The translations under genes and the position numbers were made by a program. Positions 52,518 to 62,494 of a stretch of 64,000 nt of DNA are shown piece by piece. Each line of letters begins with the position of its first letter. Position 1 is the first letter of the stretch. The notes beneath the pieces were generated by a model. That model was not told the DNA's origin. It did no database searches and saw only the letters and a program-made list of their open reading frames with translations. Source of the DNA: Pseudoalteromonas shioyasakiensis (GTDB lineage: Bacteria; Pseudomonadota; Gammaproteobacteria; Enterobacterales; Alteromonadaceae); contig NZ_CP077770.1 of the NCBI RefSeq assembly GCF_019134595.1, forward strand, positions 2,128,001-2,192,000. Reading direction: 5' to 3'.

Positions 52518-53570
52518 TTACTTACATATGAACACTTGATCTTTGCCCCTCTTTTTTGCTTGATAGACAGCTTCATCCGCATGTCTAATTGAGGCAATAA
52601 TAGTTTCGTTATAATTCAACTGACTAATACCTGCAGAAAATGTAAAGTTCACCTTAGCATTTAAGTAAACTATGGAGCAGTCATGAACAGATTTTGAAAT
52701 TCTCTCCAATACTTCTTTTGCTTTATCAGAAGTTAATCCTTGAAAAGCGATGACAAACTCTTCTCCACCTAAACGACAAAAAAGATCACTTTTTCGCAAT
52801 GATGACTTTACAATTTCTGCGAATTTACGAAGAACTAAATCACCTGCCTCATGGCCAAATTTATCGTTTATTGATTTAAAATTATCAAGGTCTATCATTG
52901 CAAAGGATAAAGGTTGTTTCTCCCTTACATGTTGATTAAAAATTACATCTATAGATTCGAAAAAGAATCTTCGATTATGAACACCCGTTAACGCATCTTT
53001 AAAGGCTAAAGTCTCAAGCTTCTTCTCAAGTTTAGCTTGTTCTCGCGCCATAAATCGATATGTACAACAATCCGCTAAAACTTCTGTGAAATGAACCTCT
53101 TCTACCGACCAGTCTCTAGATTCACCTACTTGCTCGCAACATACAACTCCAATTGGAAACCCTTCTTTAAAAATTATTGTATCCAACATTGACTTAATGT
53201 TCTGAGGCTTGAGGTAATCATCGCAAAAGCTCTTGGTTCGTTCATCTGTTTCTGCATCATTGACAACTATTGAGTTACCAAAAAATATTGCAGAAAAGTA
53301 TTCTGGATGATTTTTTTTCTCGATGATTGGAGGTTGTGGTGGAACTTCCGTAAAGTACCACTCAGAATTCAAAACACACTCCAAATATTTACCATCTTCA
53401 ATCATCCAAATTGAAATTCGACTTACATCTAAAGCATTAAGCCCCAAAAGGATAATCTCTTTCATGAATAGATGTGTATCGGTGAGTAAATTCTCTCGCT
53501 TAGATGCAATTCTTCTTACTAAATTTGAATTAGCCACTAAACAACTTTTATCACTAGCCATTTGATTCAT
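52518..53570 (-). CDS. GAF-GGDEF diguanylate cyclase
   Basis: A 350-residue cytoplasmic enzyme. Residues about 20-175 form a GAF sensory domain (ISIWMIEDGKYLECVL, NDAETDERTKSFCDDYL, GVVCCEQVGESRDW), then a GGDEF domain from about 190 (DALTGVHNRRFFFES, DLDNFKSINDKFGHEAGD, LFCRLGGEEFVIAF). The active-site GGEEF is intact and an RxxD inhibitory site (RKSD) lies five residues upstream. It should make c-di-GMP from GTP in response to an unknown ligand. It sits inside the integrated element between an ankyrin lipoprotein and virion genes, so it is likely cargo. Confidence 0.92.
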   Translation of the reverse strand: MNQMASDKSCLVANSNLVRRIASKRENLLTDTHLFMKEIILLGLNALDVSRISIWMIEDGKYLECVLNSEWYFTEVPPQPPIIEKKNHPEYFSAIFFGNSIVVNDAETDERTKSFCDDYLKPQNIKSMLDTIIFKEGFPIGVVCCEQVGESRDWSVEEVHFTEVLADCCTYRFMAREQAKLEKKLETLAFKDALTGVHNRRFFFESIDVIFNQHVREKQPLSFAMIDLDNFKSINDKFGHEAGDLVLRKFAEIVKSSLRKSDLFCRLGGEEFVIAFQGLTSDKAKEVLERISKSVHDCSIVYLNAKVNFTFSAGISQLNYNETIIASIRHADEAVYQAKKRGKDQVFICK

Positions 53571-53726
53571 AATATTTTAAATACTTCATTTTTTAAAATT
53601 AGCATAAATAAATTGGGTTATATAAACTTTTAGAATGAAATTTGACAACAATTAGTTTAGCTCCTATATTAAATATGAATTTCATAAATTCTTCATTTAG
53701 TAGATTCCCAAATATTATCAATACCC

Positions 53727-53766
53727 AAGCACACAAACTCACCTTCATCCCTTCGTTTGTGTGCTT
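53727..53766. terminator. Hairpin at the end of the virion gene block
   Basis: Perfect 12-bp stem AAGCACACAAAC / GTTTGTGTGCTT with a 16-nt loop, starting directly at the stop codon of the giant gene. The minus-strand tail has no T run, so it may be a weak or bidirectional terminator. Confidence 0.55.
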
Positions 53767-56700
53767 TTACATTTCTCCTAATCTAAATGCCAAGTAAGCT
53801 TTATGGTAAATAATATTAATTTTTTTCTGGATTTTATCTATCTGCTCGCGTTTCTGAGAACTAGTTAATTGCCTACTATCATTAATAGCACTCTTGGCTT
53901 TGGTTAATTTTGATATAGAGCGCTGAACCTTTGCTAATCCTGCTCTAGAACGAAGTTTGCTTCCATCATCTTCAAGCAGTTCCTTAATACGAGTAGTATC
54001 ACCAAGCTCCATAGCTCGTTTATAACTTCCATAGGCTTGATTAGCAGCATCAAGCGCATCATAGAACTCATTTGCAAACTTAGTGTTCGATTTAGGTGTA
54101 TCACCTTGGTAAAAAGATTTAATCACCGGGTATCTATTAAGTGGTGTTTCAGCATTAACCTTACCAATGGCCTGTCTTGCAATCATATCGCTGACTCCAA
54201 GAACATAGCTCCCCATCGTACCGGTATAACCTAAAATCACATGCTCAATTTTCTTAGGTGACCAACCAAGCGTTTTGCCCAATGCAATTGCGGTGTCACT
54301 AGTGAAAGCACTGTAACGGTCTTGGGCTTGTTTATTTTGATCTGCCATGCCTTCAATAGGTGCATCTCTAAAGAATGAACGGTTTAATGACGTTTCAACA
54401 AGCGGCAGTATAAATTGGGGTGTAGGGTTTAATGCCATCGTTGTTAGGGCTGCATGCATTAATGACTTTTGCAGATCCTTGCTGCTCTGGTTGCCCGCGG
54501 CGTAGTTAAACAACCTCTCTGGAATGGTGCCAAAAATCACGCCTAACTCAAATGGCTTAGGAATGCGCCAATGATCATCACCAGAAAAGAAATGCCAGTT
54601 AGCGTCTTTATCCCAATCAGGTAATGCCTGGTAACGTTCGTCATCATCATTATACATAGCTAACGCAAGACTAAACGCTGCGACTTTAATACCTTTCATT
54701 GCTAGTTCACGACTGAGCACTTTAACTAATTGATCATCACCTTGTGCTTTAGCCGCTCTGACAAGTTTACTCATGCCTTGTAATCGTGCGTTAAAGAATG
54801 GCAATACATCAACCATGAAATTAATTGTCGTAAAATTACCTTTAAGGCTGTAATCCATTAAGTCTTTCGCTTCAAAAGCTGCTTGTCGCTTACTTTTGTT
54901 GTTTGATAATGCCGCTTCATAAGTGCTTAACCGGTTGGCATTCTCAACCTTGTCGCTTATATTCCGGTATGTCTCTAGTAACTGCTTACCGTTGGTCACT
55001 AAACTGCCTAGATAAGTATTTATATCGTTCTCAGATAAACCTTTCTTTGCTAATGCTCTACGAGTTTGCTGTGCGGCAGCTTCTGGATCTGCCCCATGAA
55101 TATAACCACCTTGGAAGGCTGCTCCACTGAATATAAGGTCCCGGTACGCTTCATCTTCCTTAAACGCTTTTTTCAAACCTTTAACGCTGTCTGCAGCGAA
55201 TTTGAACCCATCTTTATTGATCATCCAAGCATGCGCCGCATCACGAATAAAGTTCTTTGCAATAAAGTCAGGTGATAATGTGATACCTGCAGTTAAAAAC
55301 CTTTTTGCGCTACGGCCGATTTTATTAACGATGTTCTGGCTGCCAGAACTGTTCACTTGAATAAGTGAACGCATGAGAGCAGGATCACTAACTAAGTAAG
55401 CTTGTGGCTCACCGTTTATCATAACCCGTACTTTACTGTTTCGATTCAATTCTTCTTGCGTCATGCTTTTAGCATCATCGCTTTTTTCATGAATCATAAA
55501 GTCAGTGCCATCAAGGTTTGATACGACTTCCTGCATCGCTTTGTTCTTGAGTGATGCTTCTATTAAAGTACTTTGGCGAGTGATGATGTTCTCTAATAGG
55601 TCCTTGGTAGATTGTTTGCCGCCCTTAAGCTCTTTAATTTGTGCTGACTGGCCTGCAATACCTTTGCGTGTGTGAGGCTCGACAATAGAACGTTTGATTG
55701 CATCCATTTCTGGATCAGTTTCACCCATATCTCGGAAAAATGGGACATAGTATTCTTCATCGAATGACTTGCGCTGTTGCGTATTAATGAGCCCTGCACC
55801 TTGAGCTACATCGAGAATAGCTGAATTGATTTTATTGTACTCGGCTCTAACCTCTTCAAAGAGTTTTTCTTTTCCTTTCGCTAGTGACTTGAGTTCTTCA
55901 ATATCAGCTTTTGATAAATTATTTTCTCTTCCTTGTGCCTTTAATCGCTCAGCTCTGTGAGCCCCCATCCACGCTAACCAATCATTTAGATCGTTTTGAA
56001 CCATACTAAAAACTTCGAGTAAGCCTTTCGTGTTTTCTTTGCGTTGAATGATCCCGTCTTTCCATTGCGGCGCACCGTAATTAAATACACCGTGTAAAAC
56101 GTCAGAAACCCCTGCAGCCAAACGTGCACTTACATAGCCTTGTTTATTGGGATCAGTTACACCAATCGCCTCTTCAGCTTGCTTAATGCCTGCAAGTCCA
56201 TCAAAGATGCCTTCGTTTAAACGGTTCCAAAATGGAGCGCTCTTTAAAGTCTCCATAACTTCAGCCGTTCGCTCTTTCGCTTTATCTGACAAGGTTTTCT
56301 GAACACTTTCAGTTAAGCCCAGCTTTTCTTTGGCAGTGCGTTTATCAGCAGTCGTCGTTTGACTAAACTTATTCCCCGTCTGGCTGTATGCTAACTCCCC
56401 TATTGAGTCGGTGTATGGAGCACTTTTCGATTTAAAACCTTTAACAATACTGTGCAGCATTTCGCGCATATGAGTAATTTCATCATCTTCACGATACATA
56501 ATACCGGCTTTATCAAGCTGTGCTTTTAGCCAACGCTTTAATGCCTGCCACCAATACTTAAGCTCACCTTTACTAGGCTCATTTTCAACAAATCGTGCAA
56601 AGATCTCTTCTGCTTTAATGTCATCACTGGAATCCCAATAGTCTTTATTGGCATCTTTCCAATATTGTTCAAAAGCTTTTCGGCCCTTCGTTTTCTTTAT

Positions 56701-59700
56701 GCGATTTAAGAACTCTTGATGTGCTTTCTTACCTATAACAGTGTCTAAACCACCATGGGCGATAGTTTCATGTGCTAAAGTTCGTTTTAAATCTGATTCG
56801 CTTTCAATATTCTCTGCTATTACATAGACCGTTTTAGTTTTATCGTTATAAGCCCCCTTAACGATTGAGTCACTTAAACTCATACGCCATAGCTTCTCAG
56901 CATCGTTAGTTGATTCGAGTACATGAACATTAATTCCATTGGCGCCATTCAAAGATTTAATGAAACTATTTGCTGTTTTTTCAGCATCACCTTTTGCAAT
57001 GCCTTTAGGCTTTTCTTTTGCATTAGATTTAGAGAAGAACTTGATCCCTTCAGGCGTTTCTTTATGTTCGATTGTGTCAAACAATGCTTGATAGGCTTCA
57101 TTGATTGGGGTTTGCTCTGAACTCAATGGATAAGGGAATGTATTGCCATCTTCAAAACCAAGTGACTCCGCCGCACTCCAAGCTTCATCACTAACTACAT
57201 TTGCTAAATATTCGTTTTTGATTTTGCCTTTATTCAACTTATCGATTATGAATGTCTCAAATGAACGTGCTGTCATTTCAACATTTGTAGACCAATACTT
57301 TTTAGATTTACGTTGATCTAACTTTAATGACCGGCTGGGTAAATCGCTTGCATTAATAACATTTCGTACCCTCTTAAACGCTTCAGCCATTTCTGGACGA
57401 ACTTCATCGCCTTTTAAGTGATATGGTGACTCTGTAATAAAATCTGAGCCGCTATGTTTTTGCCTGCCAAAATAATTATCAAGTGCATGCCACCATTCAT
57501 GAGCAAGGGAACCTGAACCCGACTTCTTAGTTAAGTTAATAACCATGTTGCCTGATTCGTAATGTGCTGCTGCGGGCTCTTTGCCCCCCGTTCCTCTGGC
57601 ACCAAATGCAAGGCCAAGCTGACCATTTAAACTAAGCGCTTTCGGTGGCACATCTATCGCTTCTGCTAAATCCATCAATGCATCATATGCTTGGTTGAGA
57701 TCCTTTTGTCTCTTACCCTGTTCAACCCAATTCCCAAATTCCACACCACGAAACCCAAATGCTTCAGTAAACGTACCTGGTGTAACATTATCAGAGTGTC
57801 TTTCAGGTCCTGTTCGTTCCACATTCACAGGCTTACGCATATTCGGTGTGGACTTTAATTTCTGCAACTTCTCTTCAACTGCATCTCTGTTAGTACTTAA
57901 ATGCTCTCGAGCTTCGCCCGGTGTTTTGAAGTCTTGAATTTTTAATACACCACTCGCACCCTTCCAGCCCAAATACACTTGGCCGGTATACCTGTCACGA
58001 AACACATTTATTTTGGAATGTCTTGCTTGTCTATTTGTTGATTGACTCTCAATCTTAATTATTTCAGCTAACTGCTTTTGAGCTTCTTCCAATGTCTCAA
58101 CTGCATTATCTAAGCTTATACGGCGACCTTGTTTTTCAATAGTGTAAAAAGTTTTAGCTGGCTTGTGTTCTTTGCCATTGAACAAGCTATATTTGGCAGA
58201 ACGTATGCGATATTTCGCCGCCTCTTTCAGAATTGCAGGGTTCGCATTTGCAATTGTGCCCAAAGCCTCTTTAGCGCCATTTAAAGTACCTTTGCGCATG
58301 AAGTGACTAAGTAAGTTAATTTCACTTTCAGGGTCGGCCCCCTCTTTCAAAACTCGATTAATCGATTGCTTAACTTTATCTACATAATCAGCCCAATCAC
58401 TGACCTTATGACTCAATTTTGGTTTTGAAGGTATGCTTCCTCTAGCCATTGCAATAAAAGTTAATGCTTTAGGATCTGCGCCTTCATCTGACATTTTTTG
58501 GTAATCAGGTTGAGGCAAGGCTTTGCTGAGTGGTTTCGATTTTATCGAATCAGATTTTTCGTCAAGGCTTTCTGCAAACCCGCCCCATAAATCTTTACGA
58601 GCACCACCTAACTTTTCACCGAAATCTTCAATGACTTCTGAATCAATTGTTTGCTTTCTTTCCTGTTCGCTAGGCACAGAAAAGCCGCTCTGTGGCGGCT
58701 CTGCTTTTTGCTCTGGTGTCTTGTCAGAAATAGGCGGCTCATTGTCTTTTATGCCGAACTCTTTTCTTAACTCGTTATAAGCCTGCCGATTAATACTTTC
58801 AGGTGTGTCAGAATTAAACCGCTGATAAGTTTCAAAAGGCTGTTCTGCGAAGGCTTTATCAACAGCAGACTCATACCCTTCATCTAGTTTTTTCATAGCA
58901 GCTTCATAGCCAGGTGAATCTTTTTTAAGACCTTGCTTTTTAGCTTCAGTTTGAAGCCATTTCCGTTTAGATGTTTTCAGGATTGGTGGCAGTTCGTTTG
59001 TTTGTTCAAGGGATACCGGGTCTTTTTCAATTGATTTACCAGTGTTGTCCTGAGTTTCAGTACTCGGCATTTCTTTTGCCAGTGGCACTAATCGCTCTAT
59101 TGGTGCATCTAAACGAATTATTTTAACAGGCTTATTCTTTTCACTAGCAGCTAACCATTGGTGGTGACCATCTAATATATGGTTATCATTCGACACTAAA
59201 ATCGAACTCTCACCGCCTTCGTATTCTTTAGCTTGTGTAACTTTGTTAGGTGAGAACTCGGCTTGTGTTGGTTTTAAAGACTGTGCTGAAACTTTATCTT
59301 GCTTGTGCTCAATGCCTCTCGCTTTCATAAAGTTAACCATGGCACCACGATTTTCCGCCTTAATTTGTGGCATTTCAGCACGCGGTATTTTTTTAGTTTG
59401 GCTTTGTGGTGAAAAAGCCTGCCATTCAGAATCTATCATTTCGCCTTTAATGTTGGCCTGTTGTCCTGTGGCTTCTTCTGATGCGGGCTCAGTGCCCTTA
59501 CCTTTATTTTGAGCGGGACTTTTAATCGTCCAACCAAAACCATTATCAAAGGAAACTGCTTTAGTTTTATCGCCAGCTCTACGTGCTGCACGCGCCTCTT
59601 TGCTTAACAATGCATCGCGTTTGCTTTTAAACGGTTGTCCGTCCTTTTGAACGTTTACACCACTTTGATCACCTGAAAAAGTTATATCTTTTTGTTCAAT

Positions 59701-61200
59701 GCCTTCTGATTGCGCGGAAAGATCTGCAGCAAGGTTTTCAGGCCCTTGATGATCCGCTGTTTCTTGTGATGTTGGAAGCATAGCCTGCTCTGGTTCTGCA
59801 GTTCCTTCGATTGGTGCCTTTTCTATCCCTTGCCTGTGCTCAGGCTCAGCTTCTAAGTAGTCACCTTCATACGTGTACTTAATGGGGCTAAAACGGTCCT
59901 CAGGCGTTGGCTCTGTATTTAATCGGGCTTCACTAACTTGAGTCTGGATTGAGGGCGAACCATTGCCCTGCTCAAGATTTCGCAAAGACTCTTGTGTAGG
60001 ACTAGAGATAAAATCACCATATTGCCCAATGTCTTTGCTAGATTCACCAAAACCAGCCTGTCTCGCTGCAGTGGGTGTGTCATAATTCACATCTCTTTCT
60101 GCTTCATTTTCACCTGGATTAGTTGTCACATTTTCATTAGACGTAACCTGCTCAGGTAATGGCTCTGGTTGTGATGCTGCATTAAATAAATCGTTATCTA
60201 TACCAAACTTTTCTTTCATCGTTCGAGCAACAATTGCCGAGGCTTCAGCATCAGTAAAACCTTGCTTTTTAGCTGCTTCAAACTGATTCACTCGCACCAT
60301 ATCAATAGCTTCGTCTTGAGGTACGCCCGAGTCAACTAAGCTATCAGCACTATTCTTCACGACCTCAGCCGTTCTTTGCTGATAGCTCAGTGCTTTTTGA
60401 GTTGCCTCAGAGCCAGTTCTAACTATACCCCCAACAACCAAGCCGCCTACAAAAGCCTCATCCAATTTTTCAAACTCATCCAGACTTTTGCCAGCACCCC
60501 ACTGTGCTAACGCTTCCTGACCGGTCTCTGTTACGCCTTCACCAACAGCACCTTTTAATAGCCGTTTTGCAATGCTTGGATCACGCACAACTTCAGTTAA
60601 TTCACCTTTACCATATCGCTTTGCTGTCTCAAGAACTCCATCTCTTAAAATGTCTTTGCCTAGTTGTCCCATGCTAGCTTTAATGCCAAGTCGTTCAAGC
60701 AGCATTTGACCAGCACCTGAAACAACTGCGCGTGTTGCATCTTTTTCACCTTCAGGCTGTTTTTCGTAAGCTTCTTGTGCAAGGCCGCCGGCCATACCAA
60801 AAGCACCTACACCTGTTGCAGCTCCCGCCATGTAAGGAATAGAGCCTGCGGTTAACTCACCTGCATAGCTCGCAAAGTCACTTAGGCTATCAATGTCTTT
60901 ATATGATTTAACTGTAGGCTCATAGCTATTTTGTTCTTCAATATTTCTGTCAATGCCTTCTTGAGCCCATTTCGATAATGAACCTCCTTGACCTATAGCT
61001 CTGCCTAATGAATTTGTTTGATCTTCTTTAGGTTTGCCAACATCTGTGAAACCTTTTACAGCTCGGTAACCTAACTCTTGTAGCTTATCAACACCTGCAC
61101 CAAATGATGCAGCTATTCCACTCTCTGTCTGTTCTTCAGCAAATGGATCTATAAATTCAATTTCTTTCTTAGTGAATGGGTCTATTATTTTATTGCTCAT
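53767..61200 (-). CDS. Giant phage polyvalent / ejection protein
   Basis: A 2,477-residue protein. The start at 61200 (MSNKIIDPFTKKE) has AAGGG upstream and overlaps the previous gene's stop; the open frame extends 27 residues further. Visible parts: a hydrophobic Gly/Ala segment near 125-150 (GSIPYMAGAATGVGAFG); low-complexity acidic linkers to about 600; a ParB-like DGHHQWLAA near 675; an LPD1-like region near 1,150-1,250 with the zincin-type HEWWHALD near 1,233; a second zincin-like HETIAH near 1,477; coiled coils; and an LPD38-like region (PDFIAKNFIRD) near 1,975. Polyvalent proteins of this kind are packaged and delivered with phage DNA. LPD names are from pattern recall. Confidence 0.82.
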   Translation of the reverse strand: MSNKIIDPFTKKEIEFIDPFAEEQTESGIAASFGAGVDKLQELGYRAVKGFTDVGKPKEDQTNSLGRAIGQGGSLSKWAQEGIDRNIEEQNSYEPTVKSYKDIDSLSDFASYAGELTAGSIPYMAGAATGVGAFGMAGGLAQEAYEKQPEGEKDATRAVVSGAGQMLLERLGIKASMGQLGKDILRDGVLETAKRYGKGELTEVVRDPSIAKRLLKGAVGEGVTETGQEALAQWGAGKSLDEFEKLDEAFVGGLVVGGIVRTGSEATQKALSYQQRTAEVVKNSADSLVDSGVPQDEAIDMVRVNQFEAAKKQGFTDAEASAIVARTMKEKFGIDNDLFNAASQPEPLPEQVTSNENVTTNPGENEAERDVNYDTPTAARQAGFGESSKDIGQYGDFISSPTQESLRNLEQGNGSPSIQTQVSEARLNTEPTPEDRFSPIKYTYEGDYLEAEPEHRQGIEKAPIEGTAEPEQAMLPTSQETADHQGPENLAADLSAQSEGIEQKDITFSGDQSGVNVQKDGQPFKSKRDALLSKEARAARRAGDKTKAVSFDNGFGWTIKSPAQNKGKGTEPASEEATGQQANIKGEMIDSEWQAFSPQSQTKKIPRAEMPQIKAENRGAMVNFMKARGIEHKQDKVSAQSLKPTQAEFSPNKVTQAKEYEGGESSILVSNDNHILDGHHQWLAASEKNKPVKIIRLDAPIERLVPLAKEMPSTETQDNTGKSIEKDPVSLEQTNELPPILKTSKRKWLQTEAKKQGLKKDSPGYEAAMKKLDEGYESAVDKAFAEQPFETYQRFNSDTPESINRQAYNELRKEFGIKDNEPPISDKTPEQKAEPPQSGFSVPSEQERKQTIDSEVIEDFGEKLGGARKDLWGGFAESLDEKSDSIKSKPLSKALPQPDYQKMSDEGADPKALTFIAMARGSIPSKPKLSHKVSDWADYVDKVKQSINRVLKEGADPESEINLLSHFMRKGTLNGAKEALGTIANANPAILKEAAKYRIRSAKYSLFNGKEHKPAKTFYTIEKQGRRISLDNAVETLEEAQKQLAEIIKIESQSTNRQARHSKINVFRDRYTGQVYLGWKGASGVLKIQDFKTPGEAREHLSTNRDAVEEKLQKLKSTPNMRKPVNVERTGPERHSDNVTPGTFTEAFGFRGVEFGNWVEQGKRQKDLNQAYDALMDLAEAIDVPPKALSLNGQLGLAFGARGTGGKEPAAAHYESGNMVINLTKKSGSGSLAHEWWHALDNYFGRQKHSGSDFITESPYHLKGDEVRPEMAEAFKRVRNVINASDLPSRSLKLDQRKSKKYWSTNVEMTARSFETFIIDKLNKGKIKNEYLANVVSDEAWSAAESLGFEDGNTFPYPLSSEQTPINEAYQALFDTIEHKETPEGIKFFSKSNAKEKPKGIAKGDAEKTANSFIKSLNGANGINVHVLESTNDAEKLWRMSLSDSIVKGAYNDKTKTVYVIAENIESESDLKRTLAHETIAHGGLDTVIGKKAHQEFLNRIKKTKGRKAFEQYWKDANKDYWDSSDDIKAEEIFARFVENEPSKGELKYWWQALKRWLKAQLDKAGIMYREDDEITHMREMLHSIVKGFKSKSAPYTDSIGELAYSQTGNKFSQTTTADKRTAKEKLGLTESVQKTLSDKAKERTAEVMETLKSAPFWNRLNEGIFDGLAGIKQAEEAIGVTDPNKQGYVSARLAAGVSDVLHGVFNYGAPQWKDGIIQRKENTKGLLEVFSMVQNDLNDWLAWMGAHRAERLKAQGRENNLSKADIEELKSLAKGKEKLFEEVRAEYNKINSAILDVAQGAGLINTQQRKSFDEEYYVPFFRDMGETDPEMDAIKRSIVEPHTRKGIAGQSAQIKELKGGKQSTKDLLENIITRQSTLIEASLKNKAMQEVVSNLDGTDFMIHEKSDDAKSMTQEELNRNSKVRVMINGEPQAYLVSDPALMRSLIQVNSSGSQNIVNKIGRSAKRFLTAGITLSPDFIAKNFIRDAAHAWMINKDGFKFAADSVKGLKKAFKEDEAYRDLIFSGAAFQGGYIHGADPEAAAQQTRRALAKKGLSENDINTYLGSLVTNGKQLLETYRNISDKVENANRLSTYEAALSNNKSKRQAAFEAKDLMDYSLKGNFTTINFMVDVLPFFNARLQGMSKLVRAAKAQGDDQLVKVLSRELAMKGIKVAAFSLALAMYNDDDERYQALPDWDKDANWHFFSGDDHWRIPKPFELGVIFGTIPERLFNYAAGNQSSKDLQKSLMHAALTTMALNPTPQFILPLVETSLNRSFFRDAPIEGMADQNKQAQDRYSAFTSDTAIALGKTLGWSPKKIEHVILGYTGTMGSYVLGVSDMIARQAIGKVNAETPLNRYPVIKSFYQGDTPKSNTKFANEFYDALDAANQAYGSYKRAMELGDTTRIKELLEDDGSKLRSRAGLAKVQRSISKLTKAKSAINDSRQLTSSQKREQIDKIQKKINIIYHKAYLAFRLGEM

Positions 61201-62485
61201 TTGATAAATACCCTTGCTGAATTGCAATTTGAATGGCTTGTTGTTCTGACAAGTTTTTATTAGCTTCCATAAATTTAGCAATCACTCCTTTTGCATCTAC
61301 ACCATCAATATGACTTGTGTATTTGACTGTTCCCGCTTGCTTTTTATTTGATTTTTCTGGAGAGCTACTTTTCCCGTAGATGCTGTCTAATTGTTCCATC
61401 TGCTTTTGAAACTGAGTCTCTACACCTGCGATCGCCTGTTCTTTCGCTTCTCCTTCTAATGGAATAGGCGCCCCTTTTCCAGATTCAACATCTGCTAACG
61501 CTTTTGCCTTGGACTCAAGCAATTGCATCTTAGCTTTTCTATATTCAGCTTCTTTGGCGTCATTAGCTTTAGATTGAGGGCTGGTTCGAATGCCCATATT
61601 CGCATTCAATTGCATACCAAGACGATCGTAATACTCTGGCCGTTCCATCATATCTGCCATTGTCGCAGCAGAATTGATAGTTCCGATAAGTTCTTTTGGT
61701 GTGAAAGTTAGAACAGGATCATCGCTTTGTGATGTTCTGCCTTTAGTCATTGGTTTGACTTCTTTAGAGCCGTTTTCATATGTAACTTCTAAAGCTAATG
61801 CAACACGGCCTTCTTTATCTTCAACAGGCACAAAACCAGCGAAATTAACATCTGCGATTTTTGCACCGACTAACTTATCAAAATGTCCAACAGATGAATT
61901 AATTTTCTCTTTGAAAACGTTATTGAATAACTTGATTGAGTCGGGTTCGTTTACTTTAGAAAGTTGGCCCGTTTTGATTGCTTCTCCCATAACACTGTGT
62001 AGTTGCTTAACGCTTTCACGTAAAGCGGGATCTGTATATCGCCTTGGATCTTTCGTTGGATTTCGCTTAAATACTTCTTCTAATGCTTCTGGTACTTTCC
62101 CGTATTCACGAAAAGCTTGCCAACCTAGCGCTATATCACCTTGATCTTTTTTCCAAGTATCTTGTTGAGTTTGGTAATTTTGCTGCCATGTAGTTTCAGC
62201 TGCACGCTGTTCTATAGATTTATTACGATAGTCATTCATTGACCTAAGCGTTGCATTTCGATGTTCATTGTTTAGCTTGGCCTGCTGATTTCTAAATGCC
62301 ACATCTTCTGCACGCTCTGCTTTTCTTTGCTTGTCTAAATCAGCACGTCTCATCTGTTCTTGCTGATAGCGTTCCTCATTTCGCTTATCTAAATCACTTA
62401 AACGCTGTTCATTGAATTGACGCGACTGATGACGCTCCATCATGTTGAAGCCCTTTAACGCACCATCTACGAATGCACCTGCCAT
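61190..62485 (-). CDS. Podovirus-like internal coiled-coil virion protein
   Basis: A 431-residue soluble protein with a long Gln/Arg/Glu-rich helix over about residues 15-120 (RHQSRQFNEQRLSDLDKRNEE, then more of the same) and a beta-containing middle (AKIADVNFAGFVPVED, KEVKPMTKG, LTFTPKELIGTI) followed by a second coiled coil. Size, composition and place directly before the giant protein fit the internal core proteins of podoviruses. No enzyme motif is seen. GGGGGAG precedes the ATG. It overlaps the next gene by 11 bp. Confidence 0.72.
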   Translation of the reverse strand: MAGAFVDGALKGFNMMERHQSRQFNEQRLSDLDKRNEERYQQEQMRRADLDKQRKAERAEDVAFRNQQAKLNNEHRNATLRSMNDYRNKSIEQRAAETTWQQNYQTQQDTWKKDQGDIALGWQAFREYGKVPEALEEVFKRNPTKDPRRYTDPALRESVKQLHSVMGEAIKTGQLSKVNEPDSIKLFNNVFKEKINSSVGHFDKLVGAKIADVNFAGFVPVEDKEGRVALALEVTYENGSKEVKPMTKGRTSQSDDPVLTFTPKELIGTINSAATMADMMERPEYYDRLGMQLNANMGIRTSPQSKANDAKEAEYRKAKMQLLESKAKALADVESGKGAPIPLEGEAKEQAIAGVETQFQKQMEQLDSIYGKSSSPEKSNKKQAGTVKYTSHIDGVDAKGVIAKFMEANKNLSEQQAIQIAIQQGYLSNEQ

Positions 62486-62494
62486 AACTCCCCC

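Noticed and set aside
54037..59512. Several 60-90-codon plus-strand open frames across the giant phage gene
   Set aside because: No ribosome sites, no overlap pattern typical of phage genes, and they are shadows of the minus-strand frame.
53767..61281. A sequencing fusion of several phage genes into one frame
   Set aside because: The frame is open for 2,477 codons with uniform codon use and linkers between domains, as is usual for polyvalent proteins, so one gene is the simpler reading.
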